DNA from: Alphaproteobacteria bacterium
Lineage (GTDB): Bacteria; Pseudomonadota; Alphaproteobacteria; Rickettsiales; JABCZZ01
Assembly (NCBI GenBank): GCA_013288335.1
Contig: JABDCC010000014.1
Location: 1-44,418, forward strand
Direction of reading: 5' to 3'
Length of the DNA: 44,418 bases
The position numbers and the translations under genes are program-made. Positions 26,542 to 37,898 of the stretch are shown piece after piece. The notes under the pieces were generated by a model. That model was not told the DNA's origin, did no database searches, and worked only from the letters and a program-made list of their open reading frames with translations. Position 1 is the stretch's first letter. Every line of letters starts with the position of its first letter.

Positions 26542-26573
26542 GTAATAATTTCTTAACACATTCCTGATATACT
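26542..26573 (+). promoter_or_regulatory. CtrA-like box plus extended -10, gene 26600
   Basis: GTAA (26542-26545), TAATTTC, TTAA (26553-26556, followed by CA), 6 bp, extended -10 TG-A-TATACT (26565-26573). It matches the 7354 box at 15 of 17 positions. The ATG lies 26 bp after the -10, with SD AGGA 8 bp upstream. Confidence 0.62.
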
Positions 26574-26599
26574 AAACGCCATTGATATAGGAATTCACA

Positions 26600-28255
26600 A
26601 TGGCGGGAAAACGATTAGCATTTACAGGGTTAGTGGTTGCCAGTTTATTCATGGGCGATAATCGTAAACAGCCCGTGAATATTGCAGCAAAGCCTAAAAA
26701 GGCAATAGCGCGGACTGTGCAGCAATATAAGGAAGAAAAACATCCCGTTCCGCTCATTGAAGGGCATGATTACAAGGACATACTGCAAAATCCCGATCTC
26801 ATAGCTAATAACGATACTCTCATGGAAAAAGCTTTCCTGCTTGCAGCAAAACTTGATCCCGCTTTGATTCTACAACACCAGCATTTACTCAAACACAAGC
26901 TATATGCAAATGACGTATGGCGGGCAATGGCAGCTCACGCTGATGGGGCATTGCGCATCGTACAACAATTTAATGCCGATGAAGAAACTAATAAATCTCC
27001 CGAAGTAAGATTCGCCGTCCTCAAACATTTTGATGCTGCCAGTGATTTTGATCTGATAACCCATGGCATTCAGGAAATATTCATGGCGAACTATAAAGGC
27101 ATATTAAATGATATGCTTAGCAAGCTCCATAAAAAACATCAGAATCTTACCGACATCTTATCCGAAGAACAGATGCAGCGTATGGAGACGTTTCTTGAAG
27201 CTGCTTGCGATAACGACCGGATTCAGGATGTGCTGAAATACATACCCAACGAAGAACTGCCAAAAATCGTCGATGGCATGGCAAAACAAATCTCCAGCGA
27301 CGATCTTACTTATGCCGTGACCATTTCCGACATAATGCTCTCGCTACATGACAATACCAAAATGAGGGGGGTATTAGAAAACGCCATCAAGGATCATTAT
27401 GAAAATGAATCCTCACAGGATAAAAAAGATGTGTTCGGATTTATTGCAGCTATTTATGCAAAAAATTCCCATGAAATTAGTCATGAGTTAAAACCCTTCT
27501 TCAAAGATACGATTGGCAATAATCCGCGTTATACAATCACTCCACTGGCTGGCATGACACGCGAGCAACTTGTCGACAGAAACGGTGATTGTAATCAGCT
27601 TATGGTGTTTGCCGATGATTTAGACAGCAGGAAAAGCCACAAGCATTGGGTGGATACTTACAAGACCAAGAAAATGAGAGAAGCCGGATGGTATACAGAA
27701 GTAGACAGCCTTTATACCCACATATACAATACCTCCGGCAAGATAGCGGTGCACATACGAGCCAATAATCCCGGTCATTATGAAGATGGGGTGGATGCCA
27801 TAAAGAAAATAATTGCCAGTAAAAATGGAGAAATTAAAATATTTATAGGGCGCGGACACAGCTATTATGCAGGCGATGCAAGAAGCTTCGCAAACAAAAG
27901 TGTGAATTTTTACTGGGATGGTTCCTGCGGTGGCGAGAAGAATATTGTAAAAGACATTAAACACATAAATCCATTAGCACAATTTGTAGGAACAACCGGT
28001 ATTGGAATGAAGGTAGTAAACGACTTGGGGCTTTCCTATATGAACAAAGAGATTGTTGAAAAGGGTGAGTTTAAGTGGAATATGATAATGAGAAAAATAA
28101 AATCCGTTGATTCTCATGGAAAAAAACATTATGTGACACCAGATATGAACTCCGATCAGGATTTAATATACGCGGTCAATAAATTAAAGTTACAGCCCAA
28201 GCCTCTGGGCGCTACTAACTATAATGTAAAACACCAGAATTTACATACGCGATAG
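26600..28255 (+). CDS. Large orphan with clan-CD-like His/Cys motif pair
   Basis: 551 residues. A short hydrophobic N-terminus (about 6-19) may be a signal or anchor. Residues about 45-330 are helical and repeat-like (ALILQHQHLLKHKLYANDVW and similar). The C-terminal third looks like an alpha/beta domain: strand IKIFIGRGHSYY with His420, then strand VNFYWDGSCGG with Cys443, then FVGTTGIGMKVVND. A hydrophobic strand ending Gly-His-small and a second ending in Asp-x-x-Cys-Gly is the catalytic layout of caspase-hemoglobinase-fold (clan CD) cysteine peptidases. The 23-residue gap is short for that clan and the usual DAC is DGSC, so this is a hypothesis. An upstream GDCNQL segment could be an extra Cys site. 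It has its own CtrA-like promoter and good SD. Confidence 0.72.
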   Translation: MAGKRLAFTGLVVASLFMGDNRKQPVNIAAKPKKAIARTVQQYKEEKHPVPLIEGHDYKDILQNPDLIANNDTLMEKAFLLAAKLDPALILQHQHLLKHKLYANDVWRAMAAHADGALRIVQQFNADEETNKSPEVRFAVLKHFDAASDFDLITHGIQEIFMANYKGILNDMLSKLHKKHQNLTDILSEEQMQRMETFLEAACDNDRIQDVLKYIPNEELPKIVDGMAKQISSDDLTYAVTISDIMLSLHDNTKMRGVLENAIKDHYENESSQDKKDVFGFIAAIYAKNSHEISHELKPFFKDTIGNNPRYTITPLAGMTREQLVDRNGDCNQLMVFADDLDSRKSHKHWVDTYKTKKMREAGWYTEVDSLYTHIYNTSGKIAVHIRANNPGHYEDGVDAIKKIIASKNGEIKIFIGRGHSYYAGDARSFANKSVNFYWDGSCGGEKNIVKDIKHINPLAQFVGTTGIGMKVVNDLGLSYMNKEIVEKGEFKWNMIMRKIKSVDSHGKKHYVTPDMNSDQDLIYAVNKLKLQPKPLGATNYNVKHQNLHTR

Positions 28256-28299
28256 ATAAAATACTGGCGGCAGAACATTACCTTCCCTATAATCGTTTT

Positions 28300-29637
28300 A
28301 TGCGGTTATTGTTCCTTCTCTTACTCTTCCCCTTTTCTCTTGTAGCGGCCGAAAGCCCGCCAGCGGAAAAGCTTGCACCAGTAAAACACATCATTGTTCT
28401 CTACCTTGAAAATCACAGCTTTGATAATTTGTTTGGCACATTCCCAGGTGCGGATGGAATTAGCGATGCCAGTGACAAGGCGATTCAGGTAGATGAAACG
28501 GGTACACCTTATAAAACATTACCTGTTGTCATGAAGGTCACCATGAATGGCAAAACTGCCGACTCGCGCTTTCCTTCCAATCTTCCGAATCAGCCATTTT
28601 TAATTAATAAGTATGTTCCCGATGACCAGAAAATCGGTGACCTTGTACACCGTTTTTATCAGTTACAAGCCCAGATTAATAGCGGAAGAATGAATATGTT
28701 TTCCGCAGTGAGTAACGCCGGTGGGCTAACCCAAGGTTACTACGAAGAAAAGAATTCCCCACTCTGGCAATATGCCAAGAAATATACATTACTCGATCAT
28801 TTCTTTACCGGTGCATTCGGCGGATCATTCCTCAATCATATGTGGCTTGTCTGCGCCTGCACTCCGCAATATAAAAATGCACCTGCAGGTATTCGCGCAA
28901 CGCTGGATGATAAAGATAATCTTGTAAACGACGGCGCGCTCACACCCGATGGCTATGCAGTCAATACCATAGAACCGTTTTACGAGCCTTACGATAAGAG
29001 AGCTTCGGATGCGACAAAACGCCTTCCACCTCAAATTATGCCAACAATTGGCGATAGGCTCACCGAAAAGCACATCGATTGGGCATGGTATAGTGGTGGC
29101 TGGCATGATGCGGACGCGGGCAATCCCGATCCATTATTTGAATTTCATCACCAGCCTTTTGTTTATTTTTCCAATTATGCGCCCGGCACCACTGCTCGCG
29201 TTAATCACTTAAAAGACGAAAGTGATTTTGTTGCTGCCATAGAAAATGGAAAGCTTCCACCGGTTTCATTTTATAAGCCAATTGGTAGTAATGACTTGCA
29301 CCCCGGTTATGCGAACTTAAACGACAGCGAAGAGCATATATTTTCTTTGGTTAAGAAAATTGAAGCAAGCCCATTATGGAAAGACTCTGTAATTATAGTA
29401 ACTTTCGATGATGCGGGGGGATTCTGGGATCACGTGGCGCCGCCTAAGGGAGATCGCTTCGGCCCCGGAGAACGTGTACCCACTCTAATAATATCCCCCT
29501 TTGCCAAACGTGGGTTTATTGACCACAATACTTACGACACTACTTCAATATTAAAATTAGTTGAGGACAAGTTTGGTCTTACACCACTCGGTGCAAGGGA
29601 TGCTAAAGCCACAGATTTCATTAATGCTTTTAATTAA
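28300..29637 (+). CDS. Secreted phospholipase C / acid phosphatase family phosphoesterase
   Basis: 445 residues with a clean Sec signal peptide (RLLFLLLLFPFSLVAA, cleavage near residue 17). The catalytic-domain opening HIIVLYLENHSFDNLFG (30-46) has the Glu-Asn metal/nucleophile region of the PF04185 family. Further motifs are VIIVTFDDAGGFWDHVAPP and GERVPTLIISPFAKRGFID near the C-terminus. The family includes bacterial phospholipases C and the Francisella AcpA-type acid phosphatases; it hydrolyses phosphodiesters or monoesters outside the cytoplasm. It lacks the C-terminal DUF756 repeats of haemolytic PLC, so it is closer to the acid-phosphatase type. A TATAAT at 28288-28293 ends 6 bp before the ATG, suggesting a near-leaderless message or a different upstream promoter. 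Confidence 0.9.
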   Translation: MRLLFLLLLFPFSLVAAESPPAEKLAPVKHIIVLYLENHSFDNLFGTFPGADGISDASDKAIQVDETGTPYKTLPVVMKVTMNGKTADSRFPSNLPNQPFLINKYVPDDQKIGDLVHRFYQLQAQINSGRMNMFSAVSNAGGLTQGYYEEKNSPLWQYAKKYTLLDHFFTGAFGGSFLNHMWLVCACTPQYKNAPAGIRATLDDKDNLVNDGALTPDGYAVNTIEPFYEPYDKRASDATKRLPPQIMPTIGDRLTEKHIDWAWYSGGWHDADAGNPDPLFEFHHQPFVYFSNYAPGTTARVNHLKDESDFVAAIENGKLPPVSFYKPIGSNDLHPGYANLNDSEEHIFSLVKKIEASPLWKDSVIIVTFDDAGGFWDHVAPPKGDRFGPGERVPTLIISPFAKRGFIDHNTYDTTSILKLVEDKFGLTPLGARDAKATDFINAFN

Positions 29638-29647
29638 AGTAAACCAA

Positions 29648-30535
29648 TTACTTAATCTGAAATGAAAGCGCGCAATTCTGGCCACCACCACTTTGTTCGG
29701 TAGAATATTGCATGACACCGGTAACATTTCCATTGTCATAACACGTGGTTGATGAACCAGGAGTCGCTGTGGTGGTAGGGTTGACACCGGAACCGGCACC
29801 AATAGTTCCTCCTCCTGCTGCCCAAACAGTATTACCAGCCAATGTTAAATTTAGATATTGAGCGATTACATTACCATATTGCGGAAGCCCATCATCAATC
29901 TTGGTATCAATAGCATAAGCCTGTGCAACCGTTAATCCCGGCGAAAGTGAGCCATCATAGATATAACCATTTGTAGCGATTTCATATATTGATGAGAGGC
30001 CAAAATAATTTAGATTGCTGGAGTTAGCATATACATAAACATAATTGGCATTGCCTATTTTAGCCGTTGGCAAAATTTTTGTGATATTGGGTGCGAATAT
30101 AGCGCTTGTATATATGGAGTCCGTTGCAGTATTAAAGTTTCCTTCTATAAGCCCTGAATTTGCTGATAAATCTTCCCAGACCCATGCATTTTCTCCAGCA
30201 CATGGCAAGCCCGCTTCTACAGAAGTTACGTAGGCATAACCCTGTATTATCCCATTACCATCCCCACGTCCCGCCGTTCCTGCGCGGGTTGGCAGTGTTG
30301 TAAAACCGTATTTTGTTACCATGCTGGCGCTGATATCACCTGGCAAAGCATCGTATTTTTGTTCGAACGTTTTTATTGCGGTGTTGTATCTGTCAATTTG
30401 TGCAACCTGAGCACGGATAGCGGCGGCATCTATTAAATTTTGTCCCACCAGCACTCCGCCTATAATCAGACCTATCACCAGCAGAACAAGGCTTACTTCT
30501 AAAAGCGAAAGACCCGATATATGCTTATTGACCAT
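29648..30535 (-). CDS. Prepilin-like type IV pilin/pseudopilin protein
   Basis: 295 residues. The N-terminus carries a type III prepilin signal: short basic leader MVNKHISG, then LSLLEVSLVLLVIGLIIGG, with cleavage after Gly8 and the diagnostic Glu at mature position 5. A continuing helix (AAAIRAQVAQIDRYNTAIK) and EQKYDALPGDIS follow, as in large prepilins of Rickettsiales and other alphaproteobacteria. The C-terminal domain is Gly/Ser/Thr/Asn-rich with three cysteines, two of which could form a disulfide (TTCYDNGN and QNCALSF). Needs a PilD-type peptidase and assembly ATPase encoded elsewhere. It starts 5 bp after gyrB in the same direction, so it may be read through from gyrB; the upstream AAGG lies unusually close to the ATG. 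Confidence 0.87.
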   Translation of the reverse strand: MVNKHISGLSLLEVSLVLLVIGLIIGGVLVGQNLIDAAAIRAQVAQIDRYNTAIKTFEQKYDALPGDISASMVTKYGFTTLPTRAGTAGRGDGNGIIQGYAYVTSVEAGLPCAGENAWVWEDLSANSGLIEGNFNTATDSIYTSAIFAPNITKILPTAKIGNANYVYVYANSSNLNYFGLSSIYEIATNGYIYDGSLSPGLTVAQAYAIDTKIDDGLPQYGNVIAQYLNLTLAGNTVWAAGGGTIGAGSGVNPTTTATPGSSTTCYDNGNVTGVMQYSTEQSGGGQNCALSFQIK

Positions 30536-30540
30536 ACCTT

Positions 30541-32982
<2,442 letters not shown>

Positions 32983-33087
32983 TTACACCCAAAAAAGAAT
33001 TTACGGATTTGAAAAATAGGGAAAAATCACCTACAAACAGTTCTATCACGAACCACCGTAAAATCTAGGGTTTTTTACAAGAAAAGA

Positions 33088-33135
33088 CGTAAAAATTTAG
33101 CCCCAAAACCAGGGGGTTGGAGATGAGGCTAAATT
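33088..33135 (-). terminator. Intrinsic terminator of the orphan gene 33182-33676
   Basis: A perfect 9 bp inverted repeat, AATTTAGCC (33094-33102) with GGCTAAATT (33127-33135), encloses a smaller stem CCAA/TTGG (33103-33106 with 33117-33120). Read on the minus strand the outer stem runs into TTTTT (33095-33091 region, ATTTTTACG), the classic stem plus U-tract. It isolates the orphan transcript from gyrB. Confidence 0.65.
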
Positions 33136-33181
33136 AGGTAAAAATAACGTGCTAAAATAAGCAATTTATGGGCAGTAAATA

Positions 33182-33676
33182 CTAGCAGGCATGACCTCTT
33201 GCATTGTCCTTGATATATTGCTTTCCACCCTCTGCCATAGGAGCACTAAATTTCAGCGATATATCATCTATAATATCAGCAATTACTTCATTTTGGCTTT
33301 TATATGCCTCAAAAACTCTGGATTGCGGTTTTTTAAGTTCCGGAACCTCTTCAAGAAGCTTTCTTTTGAATTTTTCCAAAACGACGTCAATGGTTTTTTC
33401 CACTTCTATGCGAGCAGGGTTTGGCACGCGAGAAGTTTTGCTACCATACAGGGAATGATAGTCATTATATTTTTTGATAAAATCTACGGCCAACATCTTG
33501 GTATTATAAGAAATAGCAAGACCCCCAATATTTTCAATTTGAAAAGTAGAAGAGGGGATTATTTCTTCGTGCTCGTCTCCGATATCTGAACCCTGGTATA
33601 CCCCATCTGGGTTTTTACTAAAACGCTTTCTTCTTTGTTCATTATCTCTTACATCGTCGGTTTCATGATCGCCCAT
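33182..33676 (-). CDS. Orphan protein inserted between recF and gyrB
   Basis: 164 residues, hydrophilic and strongly charged at the N-terminus (GDHETDDVRDNEQRRKRFSK). There follows a region with some strand character (FQIENIGGLAISYN), a helical core (VEKTIDVVLEKFKRKLLEEV and AYKSQNEVIADIIDDIS) and a C-terminus ending GHAC. No signal or membrane segment. A good SD (AAAGGAG, 6 bp before the ATG) supports the start. It has its own CtrA-like promoter (33743-33711) and terminator (33088-33135), forming a self-contained unit within an otherwise conserved gene order. It is AT-rich compared with recF and gyrB. No family is recognised. Confidence 0.72.
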   Translation of the reverse strand: MGDHETDDVRDNEQRRKRFSKNPDGVYQGSDIGDEHEEIIPSSTFQIENIGGLAISYNTKMLAVDFIKKYNDYHSLYGSKTSRVPNPARIEVEKTIDVVLEKFKRKLLEEVPELKKPQSRVFEAYKSQNEVIADIIDDISLKFSAPMAEGGKQYIKDNARGHAC

Positions 33677-33710
33677 AACACTCTCCTTTGTTTAATTATT
33701 CACGAACAAC

Positions 33711-33743
33711 ACTATACCATAACAAATGTTACAATTGTGTTAA
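33711..33743 (-). promoter_or_regulatory. CtrA-like box plus extended -10 overlapping the recF stop
   Basis: On the minus strand: TTAA (33743-33740, containing the recF TAA stop), CACAATT, GTAA (33732-33729, followed by CA), 7 bp, extended -10 TG-G-TATAGT (33719-33711). It shares 15 of 17 positions with the box at 20245. Confidence 0.62.
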
Positions 33744-34924
33744 GATTGCAGGATTTTTCCATTATGTATGTGGATAAAGCTGGCATCCAGCTCATTAAAA
33801 ATATCCCTGTCCGTGCCAGTAAGCCAAGCCTGAGCGCCAATTTCCGCCAATTCCTCAAATAATGCGCTGCGGCGTTTAGCATCTAGGTGAGAAATTACTT
33901 CGTCGAGCAGCATCACGGGAACGCTGCCATGCCAATTAGCCCCTGCCCGTGCCTGCGCCAGAATAATGGAGATTAAAATCGCCTTTTGTTCTCCGGTAGA
34001 GCAATGCTCTGCTGGCATATTCTTTTCCACATGAATCGCTTCAATGTTGCAACGGTGAATACCAATCAGGGAACGCCCCGAAGCAGCATCCAAAGCGCGG
34101 TTGCCCGCAAGTAAATCACGGAATTTTTCTTCGGCCACCAAGGCTGAGTCTTCTGCCAAAGCATCCTCAACAATACCGGTAATTGCAAGATGCGCCTTAG
34201 GGAAGGAACTGCCAATAAGTAGCATTGCATTGTTCAGCCATTCAATCGCAGTCTTGCGTGCAACCGCAATAGCAATGCCATGTTCCACCATTTTTTGCTC
34301 CAGTGCCGAGAGCCATATCGCGTCACTTCCGCCCATCTGCAATAAGCGGTTGCGCTCACGCATGGCGTAGTCATAAGAATTCACGCGGCTGGCATGTTCA
34401 CTATCAAAACTATAGACCAGCCGATCCAGAAATTTACGCCGCACGGAATTACCTTCCGAAAATAACGTATCCATTTGCGGAGTAATCCACAACACAGCGA
34501 AAAACTTGGCAAGGTCAGTGTGAGCACGGGCAATTTTGCCGTCAATTTTTACAATGCGTTTGTCGGCAGAGTCTTCTTTTTCTGAATCTCTGCCAGTACC
34601 AATCTGGACTAATCCTTGCGCGCCGTAAGCTTGCGCAGAAATGACCCAAGGTAACTGGGTACGGATATTATCCATGTCCGGTAGTTTTGCGCGAAACAGC
34701 CCACGCCCGGGAGTAAGCAGCGATATTGCTTCTAAAATATTGGTTTTTCCTGCGCCATTATCACCCACCAAAACAACCGGGCGCGAATCCACTTCAAGAT
34801 GCACGTGGGAGTAGTTGCGGAAATTGGTGAGAGCAAGGTTTTGTAGATGGATGCAAGTGTAAGAGGCTTCTGCCAGTGTAGCAGTATTAAGCGCGGTATT
34901 GTTATTTATATGAGCTGAATTCAA
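33740..34924 (-). CDS. recF: DNA replication and repair protein RecF
   Basis: 394 residues from a TTG start with SD AAGGA about 6 bp upstream. SMC-like ATPase: Walker A GDNGAGKTN (54-62), signature STGEQKAIL and Walker B VMLLDEVISHLD near the C-terminus. It loads RecA at gapped DNA with RecO and RecR. An N-terminal extension of about 25 residues (before LALTNFRNY) is unusual. It starts 19 bp after dnaN, so the two are one operon. Its stop codon overlaps the CtrA-like box of the next gene. Confidence 0.95.
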   Translation of the reverse strand: MNSAHINNNTALNTATLAEASYTCIHLQNLALTNFRNYSHVHLEVDSRPVVLVGDNGAGKTNILEAISLLTPGRGLFRAKLPDMDNIRTQLPWVISAQAYGAQGLVQIGTGRDSEKEDSADKRIVKIDGKIARAHTDLAKFFAVLWITPQMDTLFSEGNSVRRKFLDRLVYSFDSEHASRVNSYDYAMRERNRLLQMGGSDAIWLSALEQKMVEHGIAIAVARKTAIEWLNNAMLLIGSSFPKAHLAITGIVEDALAEDSALVAEEKFRDLLAGNRALDAASGRSLIGIHRCNIEAIHVEKNMPAEHCSTGEQKAILISIILAQARAGANWHGSVPVMLLDEVISHLDAKRRSALFEELAEIGAQAWLTGTDRDIFNELDASFIHIHNGKILQS

Positions 34925-34943
34925 TTATTTTCCTTACTATAAA

Positions 34944-36062
34944 TCACACCCTCATTGGCATAACGACATACAGCGCGCTTACATCGGCAGTGTCACGCAC
35001 GAGCGCCGGTGAAGTTCCGTCCGCAAGTACAAATTGCACCATGTCGCCTTCCATCTGCGCCATCATATCAAGTAAATAGCGTGAATTAAAGCCAATTTCG
35101 ACAGGTTCTGCTGCATAATTTACTTCTACTTCCTCAGAAGCGGCACCATGTTCGGGGCTGTCGGCAGAAAGCGTGAGTTTTCCTTGAGCAACAGAAAGCT
35201 TAATGCCGCGGGTTTTTTCCGACGCGATGATGGAAACACGGTCTACCGCGCGGGTGAAGGCTTTTCCATCTACTTCCATAATTTTGTCATTGCCACTCGG
35301 TATCACACGCTCATAATCCGGGAAAGTGCCGTCAATGAGCTTGGAAACGAGAATCGCATTGCCGCAGGTGAAGCGGATTTTGCTTTCCGACAGAGAAATA
35401 TCAACATGAGTCACACCGTCTTCAGTGAGTTTTTTAATCTCACCAATGGTTTTGCGTGGAATGATAACGCCAGGCATACCGGAAGCACCAGCAGGAAGCG
35501 CTACTTCAATACGCGCCAAACGATGACCGTCGGTTGCAACAGAGCGAAGCACTCCAATACCCTGAGTTTCAGCCGCGTGCAGGTAAATTCCGTTTAAATA
35601 GTAACGGGTTTCTTCAGTCGAAACCGCAAAGCGGGTTTTGTCGATAAGCGCATTGCATTCCGCAGTGGTGATGCTGAAACTGAAAGGCAAATCACCCTCG
35701 GTCATCACGGGGAAATCTTCCACCGGAAGTGTGGAAAGTGAAAAGCGTGAGGAACCTGAACGGATAACCAATTTTGTCGCATCATTATTGCGTGAAATCT
35801 CAACCTGAGAGCCATCTGGGAGCTTGCGCACGATATCATAAAACGTCTGTGCGGGAACGGTGGTAAGGCCTGGCTCAGTAACGGTCGCTTTGGCGCGCTC
35901 TACCACGGCAATATCCATGTCAGTTGCGGTAAGATACAGCAAATCTGCGGCGGCTTCGAGCTTGACGTTGGAGAGAATGGGGATGGTTCCACGGCGTTCT
36001 ACGACGGATTGTACATGGCTGAGCGCTTTGAGCAACGACGAACGTTCGATAACTATTTTCAT
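34944..36062 (-). CDS. dnaN: DNA polymerase III beta sliding clamp
   Basis: 372 residues, normal length: three clamp domains, opening with MKIVIERSSLLKALSHVQSV and closing with LVRDTADVSALYVVMPMRV, the family C-terminus that lines the protein-binding pocket. It tethers polymerase to DNA. It is the first gene of dnaN-recF. dnaA is not adjacent; the divergent neighbour is nadE across 189 bp. That spacer contains GTAA-N6-TTAAC (minus strand), a near miss to the CtrA box. Confidence 0.97.
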   Translation of the reverse strand: MKIVIERSSLLKALSHVQSVVERRGTIPILSNVKLEAAADLLYLTATDMDIAVVERAKATVTEPGLTTVPAQTFYDIVRKLPDGSQVEISRNNDATKLVIRSGSSRFSLSTLPVEDFPVMTEGDLPFSFSITTAECNALIDKTRFAVSTEETRYYLNGIYLHAAETQGIGVLRSVATDGHRLARIEVALPAGASGMPGVIIPRKTIGEIKKLTEDGVTHVDISLSESKIRFTCGNAILVSKLIDGTFPDYERVIPSGNDKIMEVDGKAFTRAVDRVSIIASEKTRGIKLSVAQGKLTLSADSPEHGAASEEVEVNYAAEPVEIGFNSRYLLDMMAQMEGDMVQFVLADGTSPALVRDTADVSALYVVMPMRV

Positions 36063-36251
36063 AATTTCAGTCTCTTAAGTGTGATATGGCAAGAAATATA
36101 AAGAGGAGAATGATTAGAGGCAAGTGATAAGTTAATAATTGTTACAGAGGCTATTAGCCACAAAAATCGAGTTTTTAAAAGTCTATTTCCATTGGTAGCA
36201 TTATTTATTCCGGATGATATATTGAATCTGCATTAATAAATAGGCAGAGCA

Positions 36252-37898
36252 ATGTCCTTTAAAGTCGCCGTCATCCAATCCAATTTTATCGTTGGCTACA
36301 CAGAAGCAAATCTCGAGCGTATCAAAGTTCTGTACGAAATGGCGGTTTTGTTAGGCGCAGACCTTGTAGTGTTTCCTGAAATGGCGATCTGCGGGTACCC
36401 TGCGGAAGACATCGTCTTTAATAAAGAATTTCAAAAAATAAATATGCAGGCCATCGAAACGCTTGCGCCCATTACAACACAAGGAGCAGCAATATTGATA
36501 GGTGGGATATATAGTGAAGATGACAAACTATATAATGCCGCTTTTTTGCTCGATGAAGGAAAAATATTATACAAGCAATTTAAATACCATCTGCCAAATC
36601 ATGGGGTATTTGATGAAAAACGCACCTTCATACAGGGAATCATGCCTGAGCCAGTTGAATGGCGTGGGTTAAAGCTTGGGCTTTTAATTTGTGCGGATGG
36701 ATGGCAACAAGATGTAGCAGAACACTTAAAGCAAAAAGGTGCGGAAATTCTTATTTCTGTCAATGCTGAGCCTTTCGAAGTGAATATTGCAGAAGACCGA
36801 GAATCTGTATCTTCTAAACGTGCTCAGGAAAATAACTTGCCGCTTATTTATGTTAATCACGTGGGCGGCCAGGATGATTTGGTTTTTGACGGCGGAAGTT
36901 TTGCGCTTTCTGCTCAAGGAAATATTGTCATGCGAATGCCGGTATTTAAAGACGATATACAAATCGTGCGTTTACACAAACGTGAGAACCAATGGGAACT
37001 TACACCTTCTATTGTAACTCCCAGGCGGCCTGATGAAGAAAATATTTATCAGGCAATGATGCTTGGGTTACGTGATTTTGTATATAAAAATGGCTTTAAT
37101 GGCGTGTTGGTGGGTATGTCTGGTGGAATAGATTCCGCATTATCAGCTGCTATAGCGGTGGATGCTTTAGGAGCTGAGAAAGTACGAGGGATAATGCTCC
37201 CCTCACCCTTCACTTCGCAGGCAAGTACAGATGATGCCAAAAAATGTGCCGAGTTATTGGGTATAAAAATTGATGCCATCCCTATCGAGCAAGGAATGCA
37301 TGCATTTGTAAATATGCTTGCTGCTGAATGTGATGATAAAGTACCCGATGTATTATCGGAGTCACATCAGACGCGTTTGCGTGCCAATATTCTGATGGCT
37401 ATCAGCCATAAAGACAGGTTATTGTTGCTTAATACCGGAAATAAATCCGAGGTTGCCGTGGGGTATACAACTATTTACGGCGATATGTGCGGGCATTATT
37501 CCGTGCTTAAAGATGCCTATAAAACTACGGTTTATAAACTTGCAAATTGGCGAAATAGCAGAAGCCGCGTCATACCGAAAAATATTATTACGAAACCTCC
37601 CTCTGCGGAACTACACGCGAATCAAAAGGATCAAGATACTTTGCCAGCTTATGAACTTTTAGATAAAATATTATCTCTGCTGGTAGAGGAAAATCTTTCT
37701 GTAGATGAGGTGATATCGCGAGGTTTTGAAAGTACCGAGGTAAAACATGTGGCTGAAATGTTATTTTTTGCTGAATATAAGCGCCGCCAATCCTGCCCTG
37801 GTGTTAAAATAAGCAACATGGCGTTCTGGCGCGACCGCCGCTATCCTATAAGTAGTGGCTGGAGAGGCGAAAAACTTCCTCTGAAATTACAAAACTAA
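36252..37898 (+). CDS. nadE: Glutamine-dependent NAD+ synthetase
   Basis: 548 residues. An N-terminal nitrilase-fold glutaminase has the Glu-Lys-Cys triad: Glu43 in FPEMAICGYP, Lys111 in FKYHLPNHGVF, and Cys147 in LICADGW. A C-terminal synthetase has the ATP-pyrophosphatase P-loop MSGGIDSAL (290-295 core), and LLNTGNKSEVAVGY with YGDMCGHYSVLKD follow. It makes NAD+ from deamido-NAD using ammonia channelled from glutamine. Its stop overlaps the convergent smpB stop by 4 bp. Confidence 0.96.
   Translation: MSFKVAVIQSNFIVGYTEANLERIKVLYEMAVLLGADLVVFPEMAICGYPAEDIVFNKEFQKINMQAIETLAPITTQGAAILIGGIYSEDDKLYNAAFLLDEGKILYKQFKYHLPNHGVFDEKRTFIQGIMPEPVEWRGLKLGLLICADGWQQDVAEHLKQKGAEILISVNAEPFEVNIAEDRESVSSKRAQENNLPLIYVNHVGGQDDLVFDGGSFALSAQGNIVMRMPVFKDDIQIVRLHKRENQWELTPSIVTPRRPDEENIYQAMMLGLRDFVYKNGFNGVLVGMSGGIDSALSAAIAVDALGAEKVRGIMLPSPFTSQASTDDAKKCAELLGIKIDAIPIEQGMHAFVNMLAAECDDKVPDVLSESHQTRLRANILMAISHKDRLLLLNTGNKSEVAVGYTTIYGDMCGHYSVLKDAYKTTVYKLANWRNSRSRVIPKNIITKPPSAELHANQKDQDTLPAYELLDKILSLLVEENLSVDEVISRGFESTEVKHVAEMLFFAEYKRRQSCPGVKISNMAFWRDRRYPISSGWRGEKLPLKLQN

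Noticed and set aside
33769-33777. Second perfect DnaA box (TGTGGATAA)
   Set aside because: It lies inside the recF coding sequence with no cluster around it; a chance or coding match is adequate.
36130-36160. GTAA-N6-TTAAC (minus strand) in the dnaN-nadE spacer, resembling the CtrA-like boxes
   Set aside because: The spacer is 6 bp, not 7, which shifts the half-sites off the helical register, and no extended -10 follows at the expected distance.
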